A stretch of 42,773 nt of DNA from Chloroflexota bacterium (GTDB taxonomy: Bacteria; Chloroflexota; Dehalococcoidia; DSGV01), in assembly GCA_021787985.1 (NCBI GenBank), contig JAJYLG010000022.1, positions 1 through 42,773 on the forward strand, given 5' to 3'. Under the pieces are notes generated by a model. The model saw only the letters and a list, made by a program, of their open reading frames with translations. It was not told the DNA's origin and did not search any database. A program made the position numbers and the translations under genes. Position 1 is the first letter of the stretch. Each line of letters opens with the position of its first letter. Positions 7,539 to 16,495 of the stretch are shown one piece after another.

Positions 7539-8208
7539 GGTCGCTGCCCTCCATGCGCCGGTCAACCCGCTGGGCAAGCTCGACCACCTGGTCGAGCGTG
7601 ATGCGGCCCTCGGTCGCGCTGATGGCCACCAGGGCGAGGCCACGGCCGCGGCGCCAGACGACCGCCACGGCGGTGGTGGTCGTCCCGTCCGCCGCCCGGC
7701 CGCTGGTCTGGCGAGCGACGGCCTCGTCACCCAGTTTGGGCGAGGGCAGCTCCGTCCACTGAGCGGGGGCGCCGGGCATGCCCGCCCGGCGCAGGTCGCG
7801 CACTCCTGCCACGAAGGCATCGTGCGCCCCGCCCGGCTCCTGGAAGAGCGCGATGTCGCTCTCCACGAGCAGCCAGCCGTTGGGTGCCGGCCCGTCATCG
7901 GAGAACGTCACCCGGTAGCCGTCGAGCCGCCGCCACTTGCGGAAGTCCGCCCGCGCGGCCCGCGGGTCCGGGCTGCTACTGGCCGCATCGTCATTCGAGA
8001 CCGCGGCCGCGTCGGAAGGCGGCAGCCCGGGCACCTCGGCCGGACGCAGGACGAATTCGCTCGGGCGACGCAGGCGATGCGGGTCCGGCTGGGCGCTGCC
8101 CCGGCCGCAAGCAGCGAACGCGGCGGCCAGCGCCAAGAGCAGGACGAGGGCGCTAGACGGCCGCGCCCACCATCGCCGCGCCGCGGAGGGACCAGGCCGT
8201 CGTCTCAT
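7531..8208 (-). CDS. Predicted lipoprotein of unknown function
   Basis: A 225-residue protein with an Arg-rich N-terminus, a hydrophobic stretch (ALVLLLALAAAFAAC) and a lipobox-like FAAC ending at Cys34, so it is probably exported and lipid-anchored. The mature part contains RLDGYRVTFSDDG, LVESDIALFQEPGGAHDAF and a C-terminal VVWRRGRGLALVAISA ... TLDQVVELAQRVDRRM. This resembles sensor-like or substrate-binding lipoproteins that carry a 'DUF/sporulation-like' alpha-beta fold, but I do not recognise a named family. The ATG at 8208 lies 56 bases inside the end of miaB and the stop overlaps nrtR, so the gene is co-transcribed between them. The start could be slightly different, because no strong ribosome site is seen. 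Confidence 0.72.
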   Translation of the reverse strand: MRRRPGPSAARRWWARPSSALVLLLALAAAFAACGRGSAQPDPHRLRRPSEFVLRPAEVPGLPPSDAAAVSNDDAASSSPDPRAARADFRKWRRLDGYRVTFSDDGPAPNGWLLVESDIALFQEPGGAHDAFVAGVRDLRRAGMPGAPAQWTELPSPKLGDEAVARQTSGRAADGTTTTAVAVVWRRGRGLALVAISATEGRITLDQVVELAQRVDRRMEGSDRG

Positions 8209-9439
8209 CGATGCGCACCGGCACGGTCTCGCCCACCCGCGCCGGGCCGGTGAAGTGCACGAGCTTGCCCGTGCGCGTGCGGCCGAACCATCTCCCGTCC
8301 TTGCTGCCCTCGACGAGCACGTCACGCACCTGGCCGCGCAGCGCCGCGTTGATCTCGGCGGCGATGCGTTCCTGAAGCGCCTCGACTCGGAGCAGGCGCT
8401 CGTGCTTGACCGCGTCGAGGACGTCGTCCTCCATCTTGCGCGCGGCGATGGTGCCAGGTCGCGGCGAGTACGCGGCCACGTGGACCTTGTCGAAGCGGGC
8501 CTCTTCGAGCAGACGCAGCGTGCCGCGGAACTCCTCGTCCGTCTCGCCGCAGAAGCCCACGATCACGTCGGTGGTGATGCCGACCTCGGGCATGGCGCGC
8601 CGCACCTGGTCCAGCCGCTGGCGGAACTCGGCCAGCGTGTACCCGCGGCGCATGCGTTCGAGCACGCGATCGTCGCCGGCCTGAACGGGCAGGCTGAAGC
8701 ACTCGCAGACCTTCGGCAGCTCCGCAACCGCCTCGATGATGCGGGGCGTCATGTCGCGCGGGTAGGAGGTGAGGAAGCGGACGCGGTCGAGGCCGGGGAT
8801 GTCGTGCAAGGCGCGCATGAGGTCTCCCAGGTCCGCTCGGACGGGCAGGTCATGGCCGTACGCCTCGACCGTCTGGCCCAGCAGCGTTACCTCCCGCACG
8901 CCAAAGCGCACGTGCCCGGCAACTTCGTGGAGGATCTCCTCGACGGGGCGGCTGCGCTCACGTCCGCGGCGGTAGGGGACGATGCAGTAGGTGCAGAACT
9001 TGTCGCAGCCTTCGACGACGGGGACGAAGGCGGTGGGCCCCTCCTGGCGGCCGACCGTCTCGGGCCAGAACTCCCCGCCGAGATCGGCCGGGTCGACGCC
9101 GAGGGCGGCCAGGACGTCGTCGAAGTGCTGCGGCTGGGCGAACACGTCGACGAAGGGGAAGCGCCGAACCAGGTCGTCGTGACGCCGGCCGACCATGCAG
9201 CCCATGAGGGCGATCCGCAGCTCCGGACGCTGCTGCTTCAGGCGGCGCAGGACGCCGAGCTTGCCGAAGGTGCGCTCCTCGGCGCCGGCGCGCACCGCGC
9301 AGGTATTGAGCACCACGAGGTCTGCGTCGCCCGGCCGCTCGGTCTCTTCCCAGCCGAGGCGGCTCAGGCCACCGGCGAGCTTGGCGGAGTCGGCCCTGTT
9401 CATCTGGCAGCCCACGGTCCAGATGTGATAGCGCAGCAC
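8153..9439 (-). CDS. miaB: tRNA-2-methylthio-N6-dimethylallyladenosine synthase
   Basis: A radical-SAM methylthiotransferase that adds a methylthio group to i6A37 in tRNAs reading UNN codons. The 428-residue protein has the UPF0004 domain first, with three cluster cysteines (TVGCQMN, LNTCAVR, LMGCMVG). Next comes the radical-SAM motif CxxxCxxC in EGCDKFCTYCIVPYRRGRE, then YPRDM, LPVQAGDD and TDVIVGFCGETDEEF, and finally a C-terminal TRAM domain. The length and order match MiaB rather than RimO. The GTG start at 9439 has a GGAGG site 6 bases upstream. The larger open frame continues through the tRNA gene and is not coding there. Confidence 0.94.
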   Translation of the reverse strand: MLRYHIWTVGCQMNRADSAKLAGGLSRLGWEETERPGDADLVVLNTCAVRAGAEERTFGKLGVLRRLKQQRPELRIALMGCMVGRRHDDLVRRFPFVDVFAQPQHFDDVLAALGVDPADLGGEFWPETVGRQEGPTAFVPVVEGCDKFCTYCIVPYRRGRERSRPVEEILHEVAGHVRFGVREVTLLGQTVEAYGHDLPVRADLGDLMRALHDIPGLDRVRFLTSYPRDMTPRIIEAVAELPKVCECFSLPVQAGDDRVLERMRRGYTLAEFRQRLDQVRRAMPEVGITTDVIVGFCGETDEEFRGTLRLLEEARFDKVHVAAYSPRPGTIAARKMEDDVLDAVKHERLLRVEALQERIAAEINAALRGQVRDVLVEGSKDGRWFGRTRTGKLVHFTGPARVGETVPVRIDETTAWSLRGAAMVGAAV

Positions 9440-9465
9440 AGACGACCTCCGGGAGGTGTGGCCGG

Positions 9466-9557
9466 TGGCGGAGGGAGTGGGATTCGAACCCACGACACCG
9501 GTTTCCCGGTGTAACCGCTTAGCAGGCGGCCGCACTAGACCACTATGCGATCCCTCC
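9466..9557 (-). tRNA. tRNA-Ser (anticodon GCU), CCA encoded
   Basis: On the minus strand the gene folds as a class II tRNA. The acceptor stem GGAGGGA pairs with TCCCTCC. The D arm follows, then an anticodon stem with loop CTGCTAA (anticodon GCT, A37 and A38 present), a long variable arm with a 7-bp stem (ACACCGG/CCGGTGT), a T arm GTGGG-TTCGAAT-CCCAC, discriminator G and a genomic CCA at 9466-9468. It reads AGC/AGU serine codons. It ends 26 bases before the miaB start codon on the same strand. Confidence 0.96.
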
Positions 9558-9608
9558 GGCCGAGAACGCACACATGCCGATCCACCTCCGGCGGACCGGC
9601 ACGCCGAC

Positions 9609-9617
9609 AGTGTAGCA
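9609..9617 (-). promoter_or_regulatory. Extended -10 promoter for tRNA-Ser
   Basis: TGCTACACT on the minus strand (TACACT at 9609-9614 with a TG dinucleotide one base upstream) lies about 52 bases before the tRNA 5' end. No TTGACA-like -35 is seen at the expected distance, so this relies on the extended -10. It may also serve miaB by read-through. Confidence 0.4.
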
Positions 9618-9653
9618 TGCGGCCCGTCCCCGGAAGGACGGCCGGCCGGCGCT

Positions 9654-11204
9654 ATGCTGGGATCGATGTCGGTGAGCAGCGTCCCGGTACCCTCGGCCGC
9701 CGGCGCGCGCAGGCGCTGGCGGCAGGCAGTAGCCGTCGCTGCGCTGGTGCTGGTCGCGTGGTACGCCTTCGTCTGCGGGGCCGCCTACGCGACCGGCGTG
9801 ATCGCGGCCGGCGACCGCTTCAGCGTCGTGGCCTGGGAGATCCAGCACCTGCCCGAGCGGCCGCTACAGACAGTCGGGGAGTGGTTCCGGGGCGCTCCGC
9901 CACAGAGCCAGCAGCTCGACGCGGTGCGACGCTTCTTCGCGCTGGCGAGCGAGATCGCACAGGTACGCTATCAGGCCGACCAGCCGGGCGACCAGGCGAC
10001 CGCCCGTGCGAAGCTGGCCGAGCTGCTCCGGGAACGGAACGGCCTGCGGCTCCAAGTGCAGGCCACCATCGAGGGTTGGGTGACCGACGTGCTCCGCCGT
10101 GAGGGGGTAGTCACCCAGATGCCGCTGTTCCCGGGCTGGTCCACGCTGTGGCCGCCGGTGAACGTGGTGGTCGGCGAGCCGCCCGACATCCTCAGCCGCT
10201 CACCGCGCACCACCATCGAGCTGGCGGGCCAGCGGCTGCTCGTGCCTGGGCTTTCGCTGGACCGCATCGAGCAGATCGAACGGCAGCAGGAACGACGCCC
10301 GAACACCTCGGCCTACATCGAGCAGCTCGGCGGCTACTCCACCTATCCGGCGATCGTCAACGCGGACGAGTCGTACTTCAACGTGGTCTCGACGATCGCC
10401 CATGAGTGGACCCACAACTACTTGTTCTTCCACCCGCTGGGCAGGGCGTACGGCGCGAGCAGCGACATGGCGCTGGTGAACGAGACGGTGGCAGACCTGG
10501 TGGGGAACGGCGTGGCGACGATCGTGACACGGGAGCACCCGCTGCAACCGCCTTCGCCTGCGAAGCCGGCGAGCACGCCGACCAGCGGGGCGTATCTCGG
10601 CGTGTCCGTCGAAGACAGCGCGGTGTCCGGGCCGGGAGGCGCCGTCCCCGGGGTGAAGGTGCTCTCGGTCGAGCGGGACGGCCCGGCCGAACGCGCGGGG
10701 TTGCGGCCGGGCGACGTCATCACGAACCTCGGCGGGGCGCCTGTGCGCCAGGTCCAGGATCTGGTGCGGGCGCTCGGCATGCAGCAGCCGGGCAAGCCGA
10801 TCACGGTCGAGCTGTACCGTGACGGCGTAGCGCGGGACGTCGCGGTGACGCCGGAGAAGCGCCCGCCGTCGCCGCCGGCCTTTGATTACGCCCAGGAGAT
10901 GCGGCAGCTACGGACGCAGGTCGACGCGTTGCTGAAGCAGGGCAAGGTGACCGAGGCCGAGCAGCTCATGGACAAGACCCGGCTGGTGTTCGTGGCGCAC
11001 GGCTACGCCATTCGTGAGATCAACCAGGCCTTCTTCGCTTTCCGCGGCACCTACGGCGACACGCCCGAGTCGAGCAACCCGTTGGGGCCGCTGCTCCAGC
11101 AGCTCTTCCGCAAGGAGGGCTCGGTCGGTGCATTCCTCCACGCGATGCAGAATGTGACTCGCCCGGGCCAGGTGCGGGCGCTCGAGGGCGGCGGTCAGCC
11201 CTGA
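9654..11204 (+). CDS. Membrane-anchored HExxH metalloprotease with inserted PDZ domain
   Basis: A 516-residue protein. A single hydrophobic segment near the N-terminus (AVAVAALVLVAWYAFVCGAA) anchors the chain, so the rest is probably extracytoplasmic. Zinc ligands are visible as H250-E-W-T-H254 (in IAHEWTHNYLFFHP) and a downstream glutamate near residue 277 in the helix VNETVADLVG, a gluzincin-type arrangement. A PDZ domain follows directly (about 312-404; YLGVSV, ERAGLRPGDVITNLGG, ITVELYRDG). A C-terminal helical part (ATG to QP) resumes the fold with MRQLRTQVDALLKQGKVTEAE. The likely role is regulated cleavage of exported proteins. The start could be ATG 9654 or ATG 9666. It is divergent from tRNA-Ser/miaB. 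Confidence 0.8.
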   Translation: MLGSMSVSSVPVPSAAGARRRWRQAVAVAALVLVAWYAFVCGAAYATGVIAAGDRFSVVAWEIQHLPERPLQTVGEWFRGAPPQSQQLDAVRRFFALASEIAQVRYQADQPGDQATARAKLAELLRERNGLRLQVQATIEGWVTDVLRREGVVTQMPLFPGWSTLWPPVNVVVGEPPDILSRSPRTTIELAGQRLLVPGLSLDRIEQIERQQERRPNTSAYIEQLGGYSTYPAIVNADESYFNVVSTIAHEWTHNYLFFHPLGRAYGASSDMALVNETVADLVGNGVATIVTREHPLQPPSPAKPASTPTSGAYLGVSVEDSAVSGPGGAVPGVKVLSVERDGPAERAGLRPGDVITNLGGAPVRQVQDLVRALGMQQPGKPITVELYRDGVARDVAVTPEKRPPSPPAFDYAQEMRQLRTQVDALLKQGKVTEAEQLMDKTRLVFVAHGYAIREINQAFFAFRGTYGDTPESSNPLGPLLQQLFRKEGSVGAFLHAMQNVTRPGQVRALEGGGQP

Positions 11205-11251
11205 GACCCGGCCGGTCCTCGATCTGGATCCGGCGCACCGTATCGGCGGGC

Positions 11252-13732
11252 TCAGCGGCCGTAGCCGGGCGGCAGGGGCGGCACGGTCGGCCCGAAGTAC
11301 GGAGGCCGCTGCGTGGGTGAGGTCCCGGGTCCGGGCGTCGCGGTCGCGCCTGGAGGGAGCGTCGGCGAGGGCGTGGCGGTGGTGCTCGGCGGGGTGCCGG
11401 TCGGGATCCCGAGGTCGCCCGCGTTCTGCTGCTCATCGGGCGGTACCTGCAGGTAGTAGCGCTCCTCGACGAACTGCGGCGGCGTGTCGGACGTGGCCAG
11501 CAAGCCGGTGCGCTTGTCGATCTTGACCACGCTGCAGAAGTTGGTGGACTGTGGCACGTTCTCGCTGGCGAAGACCTCGACGGGCGAGTAGCAGCTCTTG
11601 CCGCCGATCTGCGGCACCACCACCGTGCGCTTGATGACCCCCGGCGGCATCGGGAACGGCTTGCGTGGGATCTTCAGGTAGTCGACCGCTGCTTGGAAGA
11701 TGTCGTGCCACATCGGCAGGGCGGTGTTGATCGAGATCACCGACGGCGCCATGTCGTAGCTGTTGTGCTGGTCGGTGTTGCCGACCCACACCCCGACGCT
11801 GATGTCGGGAATGAACCCGAACGTCCAGGTGTACAGGATCTGCTTGTCCGATTGGCGGCCCTGCTGCGTGCCGGTCTTGCCGGCGATCGGCTGGCCGTTG
11901 CTCAGCACGAAGTTGGACGTCGTGGGACCGTAGAGTGGCTTCTTGGCCTCGACGTCCTGCAGGATGTTCGAGACCAGGTAGACGTAGTTCGCCGGCTCGG
12001 CCTGGAAGCTGCTGGGCTCCTTGAACTCGTACACCACTTTCCCGAAGGGGTCCTCGACCTTGAGGATCGAGACGGGCGCGAGCGTGGGGTGACCGGGCGC
12101 GGGGTTCTTCACCGGCTGGCCGCGCAGCTCTCCGTTGTTGGCCAGCGCCGTGTAGCCGAAGGCCAGGTCGAGCAGCGAGATGCGCGAACCGCCGGTGGCG
12201 ATCGACGGGCCGTAGTTGCCGGGGTCGTACATCGAATCGATGCCCACGCGGTGGGCCACCGTCAGGATGTTCTCGACGCCGGCGAACGCGGCCGTCTTCA
12301 CGGCCGGGGCGTTGATGGAGTTGGCGAGCGCCGCGCGAGCGATCAGCGGGCCCAGGTAGGGTCCCGGACCGCTGGGGATGAAGGGCGGCTGGCCGGGACC
12401 GTTCTTGAACGCCTTGGGCGTGTCCCAAACGACGGACGCGGGGAACATGCCGCGGAGGAAGGCGGAGAGGTAGACGAATGGCTTGAACGCCGAGCCCGGC
12501 TGCATGTCCTGGGCGGTCGCGTAGTTGAACTGGCCGCCGATGTCCCGATTGGTGAAGTCCCGGCTGCCGACCATCGCCAGGACCTCGCCCGTGTGGTTGT
12601 CGAGAATGACCGCGGCGCCGTTGTTGCAGCGGCAGCCACGCGCGGCGAACTTGGTGACGCTGTCACGAACGATCTGCTCGGCCTTCTGCTGCAGACCGAG
12701 GTCCAGCGTGGTGTAGACGCGCAGCCCGCGGATGAAAAGCGCGTCGCACTTCGCGCTGGGGTCCGCGCTGCAGCCCAGCATCTGCTTGAGCTGCTGCTCC
12801 ACGTAGAAGACGAAGTGCGGGGCGTAGATGTCGAGCGGTGACTGGTGGAACACGAGCTTCTCTGCCTTGGCCGCGGCAGCCCGCTCGGGAGTGATGTCGC
12901 CCTGGCGGACCATCAGGTCCAGGACCTGCTCCTGACGCGCCTTCGCGTCCGTGAAGTGCGCCAGCGGGTCGTACGCGAGCGGCTGCTGCGGAATGCCCGC
13001 GAGCAGCGCCGACTCGGCGATGTCCAGGTCCGCGGCCGACTTGTCGAAATAGAAGCGCGCCGCGGCGCCGATGCCGTAGGTGTTGTTGCCGTAGAAGATG
13101 GTGTTGAGGTAGCGGTCCAGGATTTCCTGCTTCGGCAGCCGCCGCGTCAGCTCGAGTGCGCAGACGGTCTCCTTCAGCTTGCGGTCCACGCTGCGCTGGT
13201 AGCGCTCCTCGACCGGGAAGATGAAGACGTTCTTGCAGAGCTGCTGCGTGATCGACGAGCCGCCCGACCCCGCGAAGAGGGTGCCACTGCCGACGCCGAT
13301 GTTCTGCAGGGCGGCCCGGAAGAGCCCCTTCATGTTGAGGCCGTTGTTCGTCCAGAAGGTGTTGTCCTCGGTGTCCACGGTCGCCTTGACGACCCACGGC
13401 GAGATCTTGTCGAGCGGCAGCGGGTCACGCAGGCCCTTGTTCGGGTCCTGGAACTGGTAGAGCAGGTTCCCGTGGCGGTCGTAGATCTTGGCCGGCCCGG
13501 CATTCTCGCTCAGCACCTGGTTGACGTCGCCGAGCCCCTTCACGGTGTGCACGTAGTGGCGGTACGCCGCCACGCCGGTCGCCGCGGCGGCGATCCCCGA
13601 GCCCACGAACAGCCCAACGAGCGCCAGCACGATCACCGGTAGCCAGCGCCGTCCGCCGCCCCGCCGCGGCAGCCGCGTCGAGTGGAGATGGCGCAGTCGG
13701 GCGTTGCGCGCGGCGCGCGTGCGGGCCGTCAT
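11252..13732 (-). CDS. Class A penicillin-binding protein (glycosyltransferase/transpeptidase)
   Basis: A bifunctional peptidoglycan synthase of 826 residues. A basic cytoplasmic N-terminus and one membrane segment (LPVIVLALVGLFVGSGIAAA) are followed by a GT51 glycosyltransferase domain with the catalytic-Glu motif TVDTEDNTFW, GGSSITQQLCKN, RKLKETVCALELT and LNTIFYGNNTYGIGAAA. The usual His of EDxxFxxHxG is Asn here. The transpeptidase domain has SxxK (PGSAFKPF), SxN (NSINAP) and KTG (AGKTGTQQ). The C-terminus is a Thr/Pro-rich tail of about 60 residues. The ATG at 13732 overlaps the stop of the methyltransferase gene by four bases (ATGA), which fixes the start. This is a PBP1A-like enzyme, so the cell makes peptidoglycan. 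Confidence 0.95.
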   Translation of the reverse strand: MTARTRAARNARLRHLHSTRLPRRGGGRRWLPVIVLALVGLFVGSGIAAAATGVAAYRHYVHTVKGLGDVNQVLSENAGPAKIYDRHGNLLYQFQDPNKGLRDPLPLDKISPWVVKATVDTEDNTFWTNNGLNMKGLFRAALQNIGVGSGTLFAGSGGSSITQQLCKNVFIFPVEERYQRSVDRKLKETVCALELTRRLPKQEILDRYLNTIFYGNNTYGIGAAARFYFDKSAADLDIAESALLAGIPQQPLAYDPLAHFTDAKARQEQVLDLMVRQGDITPERAAAAKAEKLVFHQSPLDIYAPHFVFYVEQQLKQMLGCSADPSAKCDALFIRGLRVYTTLDLGLQQKAEQIVRDSVTKFAARGCRCNNGAAVILDNHTGEVLAMVGSRDFTNRDIGGQFNYATAQDMQPGSAFKPFVYLSAFLRGMFPASVVWDTPKAFKNGPGQPPFIPSGPGPYLGPLIARAALANSINAPAVKTAAFAGVENILTVAHRVGIDSMYDPGNYGPSIATGGSRISLLDLAFGYTALANNGELRGQPVKNPAPGHPTLAPVSILKVEDPFGKVVYEFKEPSSFQAEPANYVYLVSNILQDVEAKKPLYGPTTSNFVLSNGQPIAGKTGTQQGRQSDKQILYTWTFGFIPDISVGVWVGNTDQHNSYDMAPSVISINTALPMWHDIFQAAVDYLKIPRKPFPMPPGVIKRTVVVPQIGGKSCYSPVEVFASENVPQSTNFCSVVKIDKRTGLLATSDTPPQFVEERYYLQVPPDEQQNAGDLGIPTGTPPSTTATPSPTLPPGATATPGPGTSPTQRPPYFGPTVPPLPPGYGR

Positions 13733-14511
13733 CGCGCCTCGGTCCGCCGCAGCACGAGGAAATGGGAGAGGCCCATGCACCGCAGCGGAGTGTGCTCGGC
13801 GCGGTAGCAGGCCGCGCGCAGCATCCGGGCCAGGCGTGGCCAGCGCGCGTGGACATTGTCGAACCCGGGGTAGACGTAGGAGTGCACCACGAGCCGAGCC
13901 GGAAGGCCCCGGGCCAGCCGTCGAATGCCAGCGCTCGTGTAGACGCGCGCATGGGGCACAAGGCGGTTTCTCACGGGGTCGGGCAGCCAGTTGACGAGCG
14001 GGATGTTGCCGAAGACGTATCGCTTCCCCAAGTAGACGCCGTGCGTCTCGAACGGGTAGCCGCGGTTGGGCGCGAAGACGACCACCTGACCGCCCGGACG
14101 GACCACGCGCAGGGCCTCGCGCAGCGTCGCTCGGTCGTCACGAACGTGCTCGATGACCTCATTCAGGAGCACGACGTCGAACGCCCCATCGCGAAACGGC
14201 AGCGACTCAGCCACCGCGAGCGACAGGTTCGAGACTCCCGACGCGGCACCGCGGGCGACTCGGGCGCGGTCGATGTCGACGCCGGCGGCCAGCGCGGCGA
14301 CCTCGGCGATGTGGCGCACATAGGTGCCGATCCCGCAGCCGAGGTCCAGCACCCGCGCGCCGCTCAGCGTCGCGCAGCGGTCGACGAGGGCCAGGCGGCG
14401 GTCCTGTCCGAAGCGCCAGACAAAGCTCGGGTTGCCGAGCGCGACCTGATCGAGCGGTGGTGCGCTCGGTGACTGCGGCAGCGCCATTGCGCTTAGCGTA
14501 GCAGGTGCCAT
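13729..14511 (-). CDS. Class I SAM-dependent methyltransferase
   Basis: About 260 residues with a standard Rossmann methyltransferase fold. Motif I is VLDLGCGIGTYVRHIA, motif II is VDIDRAR, the PFRDGAFDVVLLNEVIEH segment holds motif IV, and the motif VI region is LRVVRPGGQVVVFAPN. The C-terminal part (NRGYPFETHGVYLGKRY, PHARVYT) resembles enzymes acting on lipids, quinones or glycan carriers, but the substrate cannot be read from the sequence. Starts are possible at 14532, 14523, 14511 and 14487; I chose 14511 for its GGAG at a good distance. It is translationally coupled to the penicillin-binding protein downstream, which hints at a cell-envelope role. Confidence 0.85.
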   Translation of the reverse strand: MAPATLSAMALPQSPSAPPLDQVALGNPSFVWRFGQDRRLALVDRCATLSGARVLDLGCGIGTYVRHIAEVAALAAGVDIDRARVARGAASGVSNLSLAVAESLPFRDGAFDVVLLNEVIEHVRDDRATLREALRVVRPGGQVVVFAPNRGYPFETHGVYLGKRYVFGNIPLVNWLPDPVRNRLVPHARVYTSAGIRRLARGLPARLVVHSYVYPGFDNVHARWPRLARMLRAACYRAEHTPLRCMGLSHFLVLRRTEAR

Positions 14512-14549
14512 GTGTCGCTCCATATTCTCCAACGCCGCGGCGGGGTAAC

Positions 14550-14579
14550 TTGGTACGTCGGGCGCCGCGGCACTACGCT
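14550..14579 (+). promoter_or_regulatory. Probable promoter of gatCA
   Basis: TTGGTA at 14550-14555 and TACGCT at 14574-14579 are separated by 18 bases; each matches four of six consensus bases. It lies 44 bases before the gatC ATG and just upstream of the hairpin at 14592-14609. Confidence 0.4.
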
Positions 14580-14591
14580 AGGCGCAGGAAC

Positions 14592-14609
14592 GCGCGCCAC
14601 ACGGCGCGC
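14592..14609 (+). repeat. Hairpin in the gatC leader
   Basis: Perfect 7-bp GC arms GCGCGCC and GGCGCGC enclose an ACAC loop, ending 14 bases before the gatC start. If transcribed, it would sit directly beside the ribosome site and may affect gatC translation; no T-run follows. Confidence 0.45.
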
Positions 14610-14622
14610 CTCGGGGGTGGCC

Positions 14623-14910
14623 ATGGCGCTGACACGCGACGAAGTGCTGCACATCGCGGCTCTGGCCCGACTCGGGCTGAGCGACGACGAAGTCGCACGC
14701 TTGCAGGGCCAGCTCAGCGCGATCCTCGACTACTTCGAGCGCTTGAAGTCCGTTGACACCGAGGGGCTCGCGCCGACCTCGCACTCGGTGCCGCTCGTCA
14801 ATGTGCTGCGGGAAGACGAGCCGCATCCGTCTCTGTCGTGCGAGGCGGTGCTGGGCAACGCGCCGCGGCACGAGGACGGTTTCATCAAGGTGCGGAAGGT
14901 GCTCGAGTGA
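14623..14910 (+). CDS. gatC: Asp/Glu-tRNA amidotransferase subunit C
   Basis: GatC is the small stabilising subunit of the GatCAB complex, which converts mischarged Glu-tRNA(Gln) and Asp-tRNA(Asn) to the correct amides. The 95-residue product shows the family pattern: [20 protein letters not shown], then [19 protein letters not shown], then the C-terminal [10 protein letters not shown] and [17 protein letters not shown]. The start is ATG 14623; a GTG six bases upstream is less likely. Its stop overlaps the gatA start by four bases (GTGA). The presence of GatCA suggests that this organism uses the indirect route for Gln- or Asn-tRNA. Confidence 0.96.
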   Translation: MALTRDEVLHIAALARLGLSDDEVARLQGQLSAILDYFERLKSVDTEGLAPTSHSVPLVNVLREDEPHPSLSCEAVLGNAPRHEDGFIKVRKVLE

Positions 14911-16370
14911 GCCGCCCGCTGCACGAGCTCGGAGTTGTGGAGGCGCGCGAGCTGCTGCAGCGGCGGGAGGTGAACGCCCGCGAGCTGGCCGCGGCGGTCC
15001 TGCGGCGGGTCGAGGAGGTCGAGCCGCGCGTACGCGCCTACATCACCGTGACCGCGGACCTTGCCCTGCAGCAGGCAGCGGAAGCCGACGCCCGCCTGGC
15101 GCGCGCCGAGGGCGGGCTGCTGACCGGCGTGCCAGTCTGCGTGAAGGACGTGCTCTGCACCGCGGGCGTCCGCACCACGGCCGGGTCGCGCATCCTCGAG
15201 GGGTTCGTTCCGCCGTACGACGCGCACGTGTACCGGCGGCTGCGCGCCGAGGGCGCGGTCATGGTGGGGAAAGGCAACATGGACGAGTTCGCCATGGGCT
15301 CGTCCACCGAGAACTCCGCCTACTTCCCCACGCGCAATCCATGGGATCTGGATCGGGTTCCCGGCGGATCGTCGGGCGGGTCCGCCGCGTCGATCGTCGC
15401 CGGCGAGGCGCTGGCCTCCGTCGGCAGCGACACGGGCGGGTCGATCCGGCAGCCCGCCAGCCTGTGCGGGCTGGTGGGGTTGAAGCCGACCTACGGCCGC
15501 GTCAGCCGCTTCGGGCTGATCGCATTCGCTTCCTCGCTCGACCAGGTCGGCCCCTTCGCGATGACGGTGCGCGACGCCGCGCGCATGCTGCGCGTGATCG
15601 CCGGGTACGACCCACGGGATTCGACCAGCATCGACAGGCCGGTGCCGGATTACGAGGCCGCCCTCGGCGACGACCTCCGCGGCTTGCGGATGGGCGTCCC
15701 TCGGGAGTACTTCGTGGAAGGCATGGAGCCGGGCGTGCGTGAGGCCGTGCTGCGCGCCGTCGGCATGTCGGGCGAGCTCGGCGCCGTGGTGGACCGTGAG
15801 GTGAGCCTGCCGAGCACGGACCACGCGCTGGCCGTCTATTACATCTTGGCGCCGAGCGAGGCGTCGTCGAACCTGGCGCGCTACGACGGCGTCAAGTACG
15901 GCTACTCCTTCCAGGCCGGCGGCAGCATGTGGGAGGAGATGGAGCAGACGCGCGGCCGGGGCTTCGGCGATGAGGTGAAGCGCCGCATCATGCTGGGGAC
16001 CTACGCGCTGAGCGCCGGCTACTACGATGCCTATTACCTCAAGGCCCAGAAGGTGCGGACGCGTATCCGCCACGAGTTCGAGGCGGCGTTTGAGCGCTGT
16101 GATGTGCTGGTGGCGCCGACGTCGCCGACCGTCGCGTTCCCCATCGGCTCGCGCGTGGACGACCCGCTGGCGATGTACCTGTCGGACGTGTGCACGATCC
16201 CGGTGAACATCGCCGGCCTGCCGGGAGTCTCGATCCCGTGTGGCTTCAGCGACGGGCTGCCCGTGGGACTGCAGGTGATCGGCAGACCGTTCGACGAGGC
16301 GACGGTGCTGCGCGTGGCGTACGCGCTGGAGCAGGCGCTCGGGGTCGCCGGCCGCCGGCCGGCGCTGTAG
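14907..16370 (+). CDS. gatA: Asp/Glu-tRNA amidotransferase subunit A
   Basis: GatA is the amidase subunit that releases ammonia from glutamine for transamidation. The 487-residue protein carries the amidase-signature triad: Lys in VCVKDVLCT, cis-Ser in the [11 protein letters not shown] loop, and the nucleophilic Ser in [12 protein letters not shown]. It also has [14 protein letters not shown] and, near the end, [16 protein letters not shown] and [10 protein letters not shown], all characteristic of GatA. The GTG start at 14907 overlaps the gatC stop. The usual third gene, gatB, is not next to it; an aminotransferase follows after 125 bases. Confidence 0.96.
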   Translation: MSRPLHELGVVEARELLQRREVNARELAAAVLRRVEEVEPRVRAYITVTADLALQQAAEADARLARAEGGLLTGVPVCVKDVLCTAGVRTTAGSRILEGFVPPYDAHVYRRLRAEGAVMVGKGNMDEFAMGSSTENSAYFPTRNPWDLDRVPGGSSGGSAASIVAGEALASVGSDTGGSIRQPASLCGLVGLKPTYGRVSRFGLIAFASSLDQVGPFAMTVRDAARMLRVIAGYDPRDSTSIDRPVPDYEAALGDDLRGLRMGVPREYFVEGMEPGVREAVLRAVGMSGELGAVVDREVSLPSTDHALAVYYILAPSEASSNLARYDGVKYGYSFQAGGSMWEEMEQTRGRGFGDEVKRRIMLGTYALSAGYYDAYYLKAQKVRTRIRHEFEAAFERCDVLVAPTSPTVAFPIGSRVDDPLAMYLSDVCTIPVNIAGLPGVSIPCGFSDGLPVGLQVIGRPFDEATVLRVAYALEQALGVAGRRPAL

Positions 16371-16495
16371 ACACGTCGGGCACGTTCCGGCGCATGCTGT
16401 GGCGAGCTGGATTGGATGGGCTGGCTGCCCCCGGCGGGCGTGACCGGCCTCCCGCGCGGTAGCATGAGGCAAGGTTTTCGCGTGGGAGTGATCTC

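Noticed and set aside
7937-9514. Long plus-strand open frame across miaB and the lipoprotein
   Set aside because: It is a high-GC antisense shadow. miaB on the other strand has full radical-SAM motifs and a ribosome site, and the frame also covers tRNA-Ser.
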